DNA from: Amyelois transitella
Taxonomy: Eukaryota; Arthropoda; Insecta; Lepidoptera; Pyralidae
DNA length: 64,000 nt
Assembly: GCF_032362555.1 (NCBI RefSeq)
Contig: NC_083508.1
Span: 2,509,001 to 2,573,000 of the forward strand
Reading direction: 5' to 3'
A program made the translations under genes and the position numbers. Of the stretch, positions 1 through 10,706 are shown piece by piece (the stretch's first letter is position 1; each line of letters starts with the position of its first letter). The notes under the pieces are model-generated. The model was not told the DNA's origin. It saw only the letters and a list, made by a program, of their open reading frames with translations, and made no database searches.

Positions 1-279
1 ATACACGTGTCAAGAACTTGACATTGTTGCGGACGAAAATAGGTCAAGAGCATATGTGTCAGAATTCCAAAATATTAAAAACATTGCAGGGTGTGCTATT
101 TATTTAAAACGCCTCTGTAGTTTAAAGACATTTTTCGTTTTGAGTAATGCAAATTAATGATATAATATTATTAGTTTCTCAAAGATCGAACTTTTAATTT
201 AAAACATTAAAATTTCTCCCTCGCGAGAACGAATCGCGTCATTGTTTACACTCTCTAAGATATTTTGTACTATTATTAG

Positions 280-424
280 AGCCCCATATAAGAAACCGGA
301 AGCACAGCCCGTGCCACCAATTACGGGTAAGTATAACGGACGCATGCTACTTCCGTTTTCGTGGGACCAAGTTCCGCCCTCTCCTGGGGTTGATCCGGAA
401 AGGACGGGTATTAATAAACGTTAA
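280..424 (+). CDS. Doubtful terminal exon, proline-rich
   Basis: A pyrimidine-poor but usable acceptor (TATTATTAG) precedes an open frame that ends at TAA at 422-424. The peptide is proline-rich, with PVPPITG, LLPFSWDQVPPSPG and a basic end. A good donor (GGGTAAGTA at about 328) also lies inside it, so a 47-nt internal exon is an alternative. I do not recognise a family. It could be the last exon of a plus-strand gene entering from the left, or chance. No exon that would join it is visible upstream, because only 279 bases precede it. Confidence 0.2.
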
Positions 425-2479
425 AAAGTCAAACGAACTTTTGTTCCGATCCCCAGAACTTCCGCTTTGTATTCACTGTTGTGAATATCCTGGTACAATG
501 CGATTATGCGACCGTTTACACCCAAATTGAAAAAAAGAATTAGTATAGCAACATTTAAGTTTTAGGTGTTGCCACCTAAAATCTTATTAATTGTGACAAA
601 GAAATATCCATCAATAAGAGGTAATGCTTTAAATGAAATTATTCAAATCCCCTTCAAGGCGAACACGCGAACGAAGGTGCGCCCGACGAGACGAACACCA
701 TTACCGGCGATCGTATAAACTTCGAACAAAATTTATCGCTTCCTCTCTGTGTTTTTCACTCGACAACAATACCCGCCTCTCCAAGTGTAAAGTTAATGTC
801 TTTACGACTTGTTGAGAAGCTGTATGCTTCAATGCTCCCGAGTATCCATGGAGAGAGGGAATCACATGTCATTGGTTCCATTTAATACGATCGAATAATA
901 TAATGCAAACGTATTTACGGCATTTGAAAATAAATCATAACCCATCAAATGACAATATATCAAAAGAAAATAGTATAGATTGCATTAAATTATTCCGTAC
1001 TTCTTACGTGGAGTTTCTTCTTTTTATAGTCAAAATCGAATTGACGAGCAATTGCTTCACCTATGCAAAGCATCCAACAATCAAGTCATGACATAATATG
1101 TTAAGCGCTGGACCACAGAATATTATATAATAGTGAGACATAAACTTGACGGTCTGAAATATGAAACATTTCCTCCAGACTTGAACATTTCAAAAACAAA
1201 CCTCATTAAAAGTCGAAGCGAAGACTTGAGCGAAACAGCGGGACTCCTGTCTCGATTCTTAGTAAATCAACTCGTGAGAAAAGATCCCACAATTTCTTTC
1301 ATTTGTTGCAACTTAGCAAATCGAGTCGAAACCCCGTGAGAATAATGCAACAACTTCATACAATGCTAGTTAATTTATAAAATGTTGCAAGACATGTAAT
1401 TGATTTTTTATTTTTTGGTTGGATTTGAGAAATTCAATTTCTTTGGCTTTGGCTAAGTGCAGTTGCACATCGTGATTAATGAAAGCATCGTCATGCAGCG
1501 GAGGCGTGGCGATTTAATTTCCGCCGCCGTCCGCAGGGCGAGGGGCCGCTCTAATGGATTGGATTACGGTTTCATGATGACCATTCTTTATTTCATACAT
1601 TTTACTGTAAATCTAGGTAGCAATACTAAATTAATTCAACGGAAACAAAATTCTTGGACCAATTGTTATCGTTCACAATTACCTTCGCATGGTAATCACA
1701 GTATAAGGTGATGAGTAGACGTAAGACAGTATGCCGTCCGATCATCAACAAAGAAGTGACATAATGACAGAAACATTTGCATAACTACTGCATTGGACAA
1801 AATGATTTAAGTCACAACTGAATCGGAATTATCTGAACCGGAAGTCAGTAGTTTTGTAATAAAAGATAGGCTAATTGCCACTTTTAGTGGTGTTCAAGGT
1901 AAATATTTATCTAAATAGCACAGCGAGCAGTAAAGATAAGATTTTACATATGAGTGTTATATTTTTGTTTCAGGTTTTCAGTCAGCATAGAAATTCTACC
2001 TAATTTTGAAAAAGCGTTGCCTACAAACCTATGATAGAGAATTTATACGACATGCAAACAATATAGTGGACAAAACTAAAACTTTATAAGACATAATAAT
2101 TTAAGAATTACTATTATGGTAAACGATTTTATAATGAGGCGTACAAAATGCAGAAATATTCTTTCTGGCATCTCAATTGCTCTGTAAGTGTTGTCATTTG
2201 TTCTGTTACTAAGCGCTTTCTTATTGCAGACTATTACATTACAATGAGATGTAAGTACGTAAAAAGTCATCAGAGAAATTGATCATGAATGTGAAGCGAA
2301 GTGGGAAGAAGGTGGTCTTGCAAAGGCGTGGCAATTAATATCCGCTGGTGGTCATTGATATATGAAAATTTTATTAGTTTCTTATAACTTAAATTTTTTA
2401 TCAGTTGCTGTAGGTAAACCAATAACCTATTTTAATCGATATGCATAACTTCAGCATTCTCAAATAATTTGAAGTCGTA
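425..2479. other. Gene-free stretch
   Basis: AT-rich sequence with scattered short open frames that show no family resemblance and no paired splice signals. No repeat of the families listed elsewhere in the window was recognised here. Confidence 0.5.
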
Positions 2480-2730
2480 TACATACATACATTTAGTCAC
2501 GTCTATATCCCTTGCGGGGTAGACAGATCCAACATTCTTGAAAACACTGATAGACCACGTTTAGCTTTTTGGCTTGATGATAGAACTAAGATTCAAATAA
2601 TGACAGTTGGCTAGCACATCGCCTATAAGAAGAATCCCAAGTTTATAAGCCGTTTTATAAGTCGTTTTTTACGACATCCATGGGAAAGAGAAGGAGTGGT
2701 CTTATTTATTGGTGCCGGGAACCACACGGC
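2480..2730 (-). mobile_element. Family A short repeat (SINE-like), full length
   Basis: The copy starts with (ACAT)n, runs through CACGTCTATATCCCTTGCGG and ATCCATGGGAAAGAG, and ends at GTGCCGGGAACCACACGGC. About 15 or more copies of this ~250-bp element occur in the window in both orientations. The minus call means the GTGTGGTTCCCGG end is at the right. It carries no open frame, and I saw no clear tRNA-type promoter boxes. Confidence 0.75.
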
Positions 2731-4194
2731 AAAATGTGTTAGGTCGTATAACTTAAATTAAAATCGTAATAATATTCTCCTTGAAGATTTTTGGTCGGGC
2801 ATATTTTAAGAGTCGCATGGAAGAGAAGGCTTCTAGTGTAAAGCTTGCGTTTTGCTGTAATAATGTTTATAAATGTGAAGTGACTAAAGAGGTTTTAGCT
2901 ATACTTTTATAGCTGAAAGAATAAGTTAGTTCTATAGATAGATAGAGGAAACAGACTAAGATCGGCTACGTACACCGACACCTGGGATATTAAGCCGTCC
3001 TAGAGTCCTATCCTACATAGTATAAAGCAAAGTCCGCCTATTTTCTGTATGTGAATGTAATATTCTTGGAAAGTTGTGGAAAAAAGAGAGAGACTAATAA
3101 AGTTATTTCTACATTTTATCTATAAATTCTACACGTGTGGAGCCGGGAATGGTCGTTAGCACGATATAAAGTCAAAACTTGATCAATACAGCAGAGCTTT
3201 AAGTAAATAAAGCAAATAAAGTGTTAAAAATGATAAAATATGCCAGAAAAGAGTTTTGAGTATCAAAACAAAATAGACACAAAGAAACTGTTTTGAATTT
3301 GATACACTTATTTTACAACACCACAAAAAAGTAAAACGCTCGAAATCCTGGCAATATAGGTAGGTATAGTTCATTTAGGCAGTTTCAACAATAGGAGCTC
3401 ATCAATATTGGGGCGGCACAAACATTGAGATTCCGAGTCGGCAATAAAATTTGGCGAGAAGTCCACACAGGTAAATTTCGCTTAGCGCCTTATTAAGCGA
3501 TCTATTGTGCCCGGACGGCGCCTAAAATTGGACCGTTTTTACAAATACCACCACATAAAAAAAGGCGAATAGCCGGCCTGAGCTCTTATCATTTTGTCTT
3601 TGCAAGATTATTCTCAAAGAAATTGTATTATACAAGGTCACTTTTCGCATTACCATACTCTAAAATTATAAGGAACTGAATAACGACATGTTTAAAAGTT
3701 AACTGGACATTAACAAATCTGTCTGTTATTTAATGTGCAACAAACGATTACACGGAATGAATTAGTGAAAGTGGTTTCATGTCACCGACAATAGTTACCA
3801 AAGTTGCTCAAACAAATTGCGCTAGATAGAAAGAAGACACGGTGTTGTACGACACCTACTTCATTTAATATACGTGGGCTCCACCTACAAACCCAACCCA
3901 CTGTCATATTTGTCGCTTACTACATCCTATCACATCTACGTGTCACTGCAAAGAACCTTTATATTAAATGAAAATTCATATAGTCGCTTACCGTATATGT
4001 CAAACTGTGTCTGCCGATAGCGGCTTTCCTTCGCAAGGGCTAGATTTCCTTTGGCGCAATGACCTGGTGCTCACTTCTGTAACTGCATCGCTGGTGATAA
4101 CCCAATCGATTCACACTTAGTGTCAATTGTCACTTATGATAAAGCGAAGAATACACAAGAAAACACGTATTTGAAATTTCGAAACGTCAAATAT
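2731..4194. other. Gene-free stretch
   Basis: AT-rich sequence. A 63-codon minus-strand frame at 3183-3374 is hydrophobic and low in complexity and is probably chance. Nothing else was recognised. Confidence 0.45.
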
Positions 4195-4395
4195 GGAAAG
4201 CGGACATGCGCCCGCGTGTCGGCCCGATAGTCTACGGTGCGACTGATCGTGAGCGGCAGAAGGAGGCACGCGCCGATTCATTCACAACTGTGGTGTGGTG
4301 GCGGGGCGAGGGGCGCGGGGCTGGCCGATAGGCTCATTCATGTGCGAGCTGGTGGGTGACCTGCAGCTCGCCGTGCCGGATCGCGAACTGCACTG
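4195..4395. promoter_or_regulatory. CpG-rich island in AT-rich DNA
   Basis: About 200 bp are strongly enriched in GC and CpG (GCGCCCGCGTGTCGGCCCG, GGCGGGGCGAGGGGCGCGGG) against an AT-rich surround. It may be a promoter or conserved enhancer. It lies about 2.2 kb downstream of the SKICH/HECW-like first exon in that gene's direction, so it could be an intronic alternative promoter. No coding exon next to it was recognised. Confidence 0.3.
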
Positions 4396-6340
4396 CTATC
4401 CACAACACTGATTTGTAAGCGTTTCGCGACAATTTACATTAATTGTAATGCAGTGTACGCCGAGTCCGCTTCCTGTCCCCAAACTAACACCAGTTTTTGG
4501 AATCGCATAAAATAAGACGTAAGTAATAATTTTGAGAATTAAATTTCACAAAACAATGAAACAACATAACAATAAATCTTGTGTAATCGAGCCGTAAAAA
4601 ATGCAGATGCGGCAAAATTGTCGGAGTATTCACTGGGTGACGAAGACGACGCTTTATTAGCATGCTTATCATGCTAATGCAATTTTGGATTGAAAAATAT
4701 TGAAGAAACAAAAGAGTACGGGCCGAGACAATCTTCTAAACCATATATCGTTCAAAGCACTTATCAGATTTGTTTTTGCATGAAGCGTAGGTATTCACAG
4801 CTCTGACTGGGCAAGGGAAGTTTCTTGGGTAGCGAAAATCCCGTTTAAAAGACATGCCCGAGCAAATCGACGAAGTCCTCTAAGATGAAGAAAATTACCA
4901 ACACCGTTGGTGAAAGGCTAAGTGGGTAGAGTGCAACGGTTTATGTAACACAAGCGTTGCATAGCACGTGCCATGCTTCCTGGTATTTACGAGATGCTTG
5001 GTTTCCTAAGCTCAAGTAAATATTCACTGTTGCAAGAGACGATGTAACGCCAAATCTTCCACATTCTTAACATCTCAGATAAATAAAATCCTAGAAAATT
5101 TAACTACAAACTAAGTCCTAGCGATGTCGTCTTCAATATCCAATTAAACGACTTGATTCAATAAACTTGATTGATGTAATTATTACTGGTAATTTAACAC
5201 TTATAGCAATTAATAATTTATGAATTGAACGTTTGTGGCCACTTCATATTAGTGTCATCGAGATTAAATCATCACACATTAAGATTACACTCGGATATGA
5301 AAAGGAAACCTTTTTATCTGTAATCAACAATGCTGTTATGTGGAAATTGTTTCTAAGGGTTAAATCATTTTTATTATATCCCAAGTAAACCCATTAACTC
5401 GATAGTATCTCGGTCGGCATTTAATGCCAATTAGACATTAAGTAGTAAAAGCGGTATTAATTTGCAATGTTTCTACTGGCAGCGTTGGAACTGGTCGGAC
5501 GAGTCGTAATTAAAGGCTCGAGAAGACGGAGATTGCACTTTCGTGACGATCCTACACGTTCGTGGCATTATAGGTTTAATTGCATCTTAGATTAGCAGAC
5601 AAAGCCGCGCTGCGATTTAATGTCAGCTGAAGCGTGGACGTTAAACGCTAAAATATCATTTCCGTCACTGATCTTAAAAGTCGGTTTCTTGCTATCCAGT
5701 TTTATAATCTTACTAAATACTGTAAATTCCGTTTCTTCAAGAAGGTTCGAAATCCTAATTAACCAGTTTTGATGAGTAATTAAACCCTAGCAGTTTTACT
5801 CTTCTTTATTATATAAATAAAACAAGAATGTAGATCTATTTTATTATACTTGTGGTTACCTAGCTACATGCTTCCTGCAGTCATTAATACATAAGTCAAT
5901 AAGTGGCCAGGTCTTGTCTAGACCACTGTGGACGGTACGGTTAGGTACAGTTATCCGTCTAGATTTGTTGGCACCGGCAGATTATATCATCTAGGTAAAC
6001 CATTGCCTGTATTTTTAAATCCGTTTTGGGAAAAATCTTCCAATAATATTATTCACGGTATAAATTTAATTTGTTATAAATTTATAATACCTAAATATAT
6101 TTCAGTTTAATAACTTATTGTCGTAATCTAAAAAAACTAGGACTCTGATACGAACTATATTACACAAGTATAAGTAACGATGACCAAAACTACTATAAAT
6201 TGATAATAATTAAACAAAAAGTAACAGAGACTTGAAAATCTAGCTTAGTGGAGAAATAACTTGGTATTATTAGTACTTTTGTTTCGATGAATAGAAAGTC
6301 TTCTAGTTATTTACAAAATACCTACGCTAGTCAAAACTGG
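4396..6340. other. Gene-free stretch, probably intron of the minus-strand gene
   Basis: AT-rich sequence with no recognised repeat or exon. The minus-strand gene that starts at 6707 must continue leftward, so this is likely intron. I searched for a continuation of the SKICH/HECW-like domain and could not identify one. Confidence 0.4.
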
Positions 6341-6409
6341 TTCACTGTTAGCAGTCATCTATATATTGTGACAATATAATGAAAGCCTTGTTTCTCATTT
6401 GCGACTTAC

Positions 6410-6707
6410 CTTTGTGACAGAGAGCGATGTAGTCCTCCGTCGTCGTCGATTCCTGCGGTAAGGTCCATGATAATTTAAATTCAGCACCTTCTACACTCCA
6501 TTCGAGTTTTTTAACGCTATCCTCCTTAATATCGCATTTCTCAACAACCCCCTCCTTCTCATTTATGGCACTCTCGACACATTCTTTGTAAGTATTGGCA
6601 CTATTTTCATCAGATACTATGTCTCTTTTAACATCATCACTAGTCTCATTTTTGTCGTCAGATTGTTTATCACTTTCGTCATAATCGACGTCATGTTCCT
6701 CTGACAT
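6410..6707 (-). CDS. First coding exon of a SKICH/HECW-like domain protein (partial)
   Basis: The exon opens with ATG (6707-6705) and codes for 99 residues before a strong donor (AAAG|GTAAGT, intron from 6409). Residues 1-65 are very acidic and low in complexity (DYDESDKQSDDKNETSDD), so probably disordered. Residues 68-99 look like the start of a beta-sandwich domain, with KLEWSVEGAEFKLSW then TEDYIALCHKG. The pattern of SW, about ten residues, then D-[WY]-I-[AG]-L-x-H matches what I recall of the N-terminal domain of HECW ubiquitin ligases and the related SKICH fold. The next exons were not found and probably lie left of the window. A HECW-type E3 ligase is the best guess; another SKICH-like protein is possible. 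Confidence 0.5.
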
Positions 6708-6909
6708 GACTTCCTCAACTCTTACTTATACATCATCATCTTTAAAAACACTACATTTGGTATTACAAAACTCCTTCAAAATTGACACTGGATATGTAAA
6801 CCGATATCAAAGCTTTACAAAATTACGGCTTCCAGAATATCAAAATTAAACAACACACTAAAAACGTGTCACAGCAGCTTAACTAATGGCAAGATGACCG
6901 TTAAGAGCA

Positions 6910-7020
6910 AGTAGCGCCGGGGTTGTTAACAGCGGGAGCGGGATGTCGGGGGTGGGCGGGTGCAGACGGCGCCGCGACGCCAGCCCGGCCGGCGCCGCCA
7001 CGGCCGACCCGACGCTAATG
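6910..7020 (-). promoter_or_regulatory. GC-rich probable promoter of the SKICH/HECW-like gene
   Basis: A compact CpG-rich block (GGCGGGTGCAGACGGCGCC, GGCCGGCGCCGCCACGGCC) sits 200-310 bp upstream of the minus-strand ATG at 6707. This position fits a TATA-less promoter or GC-rich 5' UTR. No TATA box was identified. Confidence 0.4.
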
Positions 7021-7340
7021 CGACCTATTCACTACTTGCACATCTCGTGATTTGCAACGACGTTAAACATATTATGATTTCAGTAATACAATGCAAGGTT
7101 TTTTATTTTCTAGGACGTGAAGCTTGTCTACATTCTATGATGCTTAATCATTATAATTAGAATACTTAATATGAAAAAATTTGAAGTAGTCTTTTCAATG
7201 GAGTAAAGGGTGTGACAATGACTATATTAATCTTTAGTTGGTTCAATTGAGAATGTTTTTTTTATTATTAAATTGATATTTCATTGATAAAATCAAAATA
7301 ATTTTGCACAAAACACAAAGATTTTTTTCTATACTCCACC

Positions 7341-7563
7341 TTTAATCACGTCTATATCCCTTGTTGGGTAGACAGGGTCAATATTCTTGAAAAGACTGAT
7401 AAGCCACATTATAAAGATTCAAATAGTGACAGGTTGCTAGCCTAACAGCTTAAAGAAGTATCCAAAATTTATTAGCCAATCCCTTAATCGCCTTTTAAGA
7501 CATCCATGGAAAAGAGATTTAGTGGTTCTATTCTTTTTTCTATTGGTGCCGGGAATCAGATGG
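7341..7563 (-). mobile_element. Family A short repeat, diverged
   Basis: Recognisable by ATCACGTCTATATCCCTTG at the left, ATCCATGGAAAAGAG in the middle and GGTGCCGGGAATCA at the right. It has more mismatches to the other copies than most, so it is an older insertion. Confidence 0.65.
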
Positions 7564-9171
7564 AACTTTCTAGATTCTACATTTATCTACAAAAAAACAA
7601 CCAAGTGGAACAGATTCATTAGCGCCAGACCCATATGTAAATGGTTTTTAATTATACCTTAATTACTATGCACATAAAGTTAATATCCATATGATGTAAT
7701 TACAAAAATGTGCGAAGTAGAATTCCAATTTATGAATCCTAACTATATCACCAGGAAAGGACACACAATTTAATGAATGACAATTTACTACAACCCAAGT
7801 GAACAAGTGTGTCACAGTAACACTTTAGAATAGAGGATAGAATTTGCAGAACTACCTTAGAATTCACTTTAGTTTCCATCAGATGGAAGTAAAAAATATT
7901 AAGGTGATATATTTGTTTCTACAATAGATAACTAGTTATTCAACTTGAGCTCAGTTGAAAAATGTACATAACAAGTTTGGTTTAGGAACAAACTGCTAAG
8001 CCACACTCTTTACTTTGAGACAGTATAAAATAAATTTAAGCAGTTATATTCTAAGTAGCTACCTATCTCAGCCACATCCAATAACTGTATCAAATTATGA
8101 AGTAAAAATTAAAACACTGCAATTTATTATAGTATACAAACAATAGGCATTAAATTTTTTAAAAATAAAGAGCAACATTTACCTAACTGACATACATAGA
8201 AATGATCTAGCCTCTTTCCCAAAGTGGTAGACAGAGGCTACCTCAGACAGAAACTAGAATATAATATAGTTCATTATTAAAATAAATTGAAATGAAGGTA
8301 GGGAGTACACCGCAGTCAAATAATAATAATTGCAAAATTTTCTGTCATAATTTAAACATTTTAGTGAAAAACCTGATGATGGGACTAGGTTGAAGAAAAT
8401 CTATATTTCAAACAATTAATTATTAATATTTTTAATAAAACAAGTTATTGAATATAAACTAATGCAGATGAGACCTTATTATATACAGAACAGATCCGGT
8501 TCATCGGAGTCTGTGTGCAACATAGAAAAATTGAATAAAGCTCGTAAGAAGAAGAAAATGATGAAGAGAACGAAGAAATTGTAATACCAAAGTATTATTT
8601 AATAGAAACACTTGATTCACGTTTTACAACACCATTTAGAATTTGATATAAATTTGCTGGCAAAGATCATTTTATAGTTCAGATTTCGTAAAAATGTAAA
8701 ATATTTTCACTGCGGACAAAATCGACACTGTACAATGCAGCACTTATTGACTGACATTGACTTTGACATAAATGTAGTCGTTGAGAAATTGATAAAAATT
8801 TTCATTTCTAGAAATTACAAAAAATTATTATGTAATAAATTCCGTATTTCCCGCATGGTCGAAAAATTTATGTACGTATCTCGTGATTACCAAACTATCA
8901 TTTAGAAAACCCACCTAAACAATTATAAAATTTTAAGTGGCAAAAACCTCTAACGAAAAGGCAAACACTTGGAATATGTTTTTTATTTTTTCCTGAACGT
9001 AATTTTATGCAACACAGATACATGTCACTGTCATATGTCACTCACACTATTCGGCTCTGCAACTGCAACGGCAACGCGAACATCAAACAAAAAACAAAAA
9101 CAAACTTTGTGTTTGAGAATTTCGCTGCCTATCTTCGCAGTTCTCAAAGATTTTATAATTAAATAAGAAAA
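7564..9171. other. Intergenic stretch
   Basis: AT-rich DNA between the minus-strand gene and the 82-aa gene. No exon, RNA gene or clear repeat was recognised. The last few hundred bases before 9172 should hold the promoter and 5' UTR of the small gene, but no TATA box stands out. Confidence 0.45.
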
Positions 9172-9591
9172 ATGACATCAGTAGCTCCCTCTGATTCTGA
9201 ATCAAATGTTAGTGGTTTCATACGATACAGTGACAAAGCTTTCAAACATTTGTACACTTCAATGTTAGAGGTAGGTAAACCACCACAACAATATTGATAA
9301 ATGCATGTTTGTTACAGAACATAATAGATTGTACCCTATTATGTTCTGTAACAAACATGTGATGTTGGAATGTGAGGATGGAACAAATTTTCTAGACTAT
9401 TTGCAATCAAAATGTATAATGATAATTATTATTGTTTTCAGAACATGGAGATTATAAATCAAGACATTCTACAAATCGAGAAGAATATGTCTAATATCAT
9501 TAAAACTTCAGGTCCCTTGGAGTCACAGATGTCAACGTTACTGCAAACACTTCCTAAACCCAGCCTCGGCTTGCCAATGGAGACTGAATGA
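9172..9591 (+). CDS. Two-exon 82-aa small protein, unrecognised
   Basis: Exons are 9172-9270 and 9442-9591 (99 + 150 nt). Start context is AAAATGAC, the donor is GAG|GTAGGT and the acceptor TTTTCAG|AAC, both phase 0. The 82-residue product begins MTSVAPSDSE and ends LPMETE. Residues 19-73 look like one long amphipathic helix with regular Leu/Ile/Met spacing (YTSMLENMEIINQ, IEKNMSNIIK, MSTLLQTL), of the kind seen in small subunits of coiled-coil complexes. An AATAAA begins 3 nt after the stop (9594-9599). I do not recognise the family; a small BLOC/BORC, Mediator or kinetochore-type subunit is conceivable but unproven. The clean two-exon structure and poly(A) signal argue for a real gene. Confidence 0.6.
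9304..9359. repeat. Perfect 24-nt hairpin in the small gene's intron
   Basis: Arms at 9304-9327 and 9336-9359 are exact reverse complements with an 8-nt loop. The arm begins CATGTTTGTTACAGAAC. It occupies about a third of the 171-nt intron of the 82-aa gene. Confidence 0.85.
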
Positions 9592-9593
9592 TA

Positions 9594-9599
9594 AATAAA
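9594..9599 (+). terminator. Poly(A) signal of the 82-aa gene
   Basis: AATAAA lies 3 nt beyond the TGA stop, inside an A-rich run. This implies a very short 3' UTR unless a later site is used. Confidence 0.4.
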
Positions 9600-9838
9600 A
9601 AAAAATATATTTATATATATAAGATATCATATTAACATTTGTAGGGCTCAATAATTGTATATATTAACATACTCAACTTGATTCCAGATTGTTAACACCA
9701 TTTGATTTATATTTTACAGCAGTTCATCAAAAAAAGGAGTTCCTGAATTAATCCTAAAAATTCAATCAAATTATGTATTGTGTTATTAACTTTTATTTCA
9801 TTACATATATTATAAGCTAATGTTTCATAATATATAGT

Positions 9839-10131
9839 GTAGCCTATGTGTTATTCTGGGTCTTCAGCTACCTACATACCAAATTTCATGGTAATCGGTT
9901 CAGTAGTTTTTGCGTGAAAGAGTAACAAACATCCATACAAACTTTCGCCTTTATAATAGTATAGTAACTGACTGAACTGACTAAGTTGACACTGTCAATA
10001 TCCTACTATACTATTATAAAGGCGAAAGTTTGTATGGATGTTTGTTACTCTTTCACGCAAAAACTACTGAACCGATTACCATGAAATTTGGTATGTAGGT
10101 AGCTGAAGACCCAGAATAACACATAGGCTAC
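9839..10131. repeat. 128-nt perfect inverted repeat with 37-nt loop
   Basis: Arms at 9839-9966 and 10004-10131 read as exact reverse complements over all 128 positions. The loop is 9967-10003. Both arms are the right half of the family C short element, placed tail to tail. Both carry the same unusual tail (TAGTATAGTA) in place of the TAGTAGTAGGATA seen in the other copies. A transcript through here would form a long perfect hairpin. Confidence 0.9.
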
Positions 10132-10200
10132 TTTTTATCCCAGAGTTCCCGCGGGATTGATAGGGTTTCCATGCGGACGAAGTCGCGGGCGGCCTCTAGT
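10004..10200 (-). mobile_element. Family C short element with RTE-like tail
   Basis: A full-length ~195-bp copy in minus orientation. It ends at CGAAGTCGCGGGCGGCCTC on the right and starts with CTTTATAATAG-type sequence on the left (reverse strand). It is almost identical to the copies at 27002-27199 and 38612-38806, so recent. It has no coding capacity, and probably spreads with help from an RTE-class LINE, judged by the tail. Confidence 0.7.
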
Positions 10201-10706
10201 ATATCATATATAGGCAATTCTTATTAATTACTTAGTTCATTGTGTATTGAAGAATCTCGTTAGTTACTCTAGAATAATTTGTTATAGTTAATTTGTTACA
10301 TTTGGTCATTTACAGATTTTTTTTATTGTAAAAGTATGTATAAAAATCCAATAAAATTGTATGAGATCATGAAAGAGATTACTCATTATACTGCATAATA
10401 TCCAAACAAAGCTTTATAATTTTTTTTTTTAAATATGGCAAGGATTGATTTGACCTGGTGAGGTATGAAAACAGAAGGTAACTTATTTAAAAAATGCTGT
10501 CGATTATGTTGACATCTACTTTAGAGACAGACTATTCCTTCAGGAGAACACAAGACTACTTTTGTCCATGGGAGTGAATGCCTTAAGTTTATTTTATAAA
10601 AAACTTGTTTAAATATAAATCACATGTCACTTATCATCTGAAAGTCAAATTGAATTTGTCACATTGAACAAAGTTAAAAGTCGTAAGATCATAATAATAC
10701 AAAATA

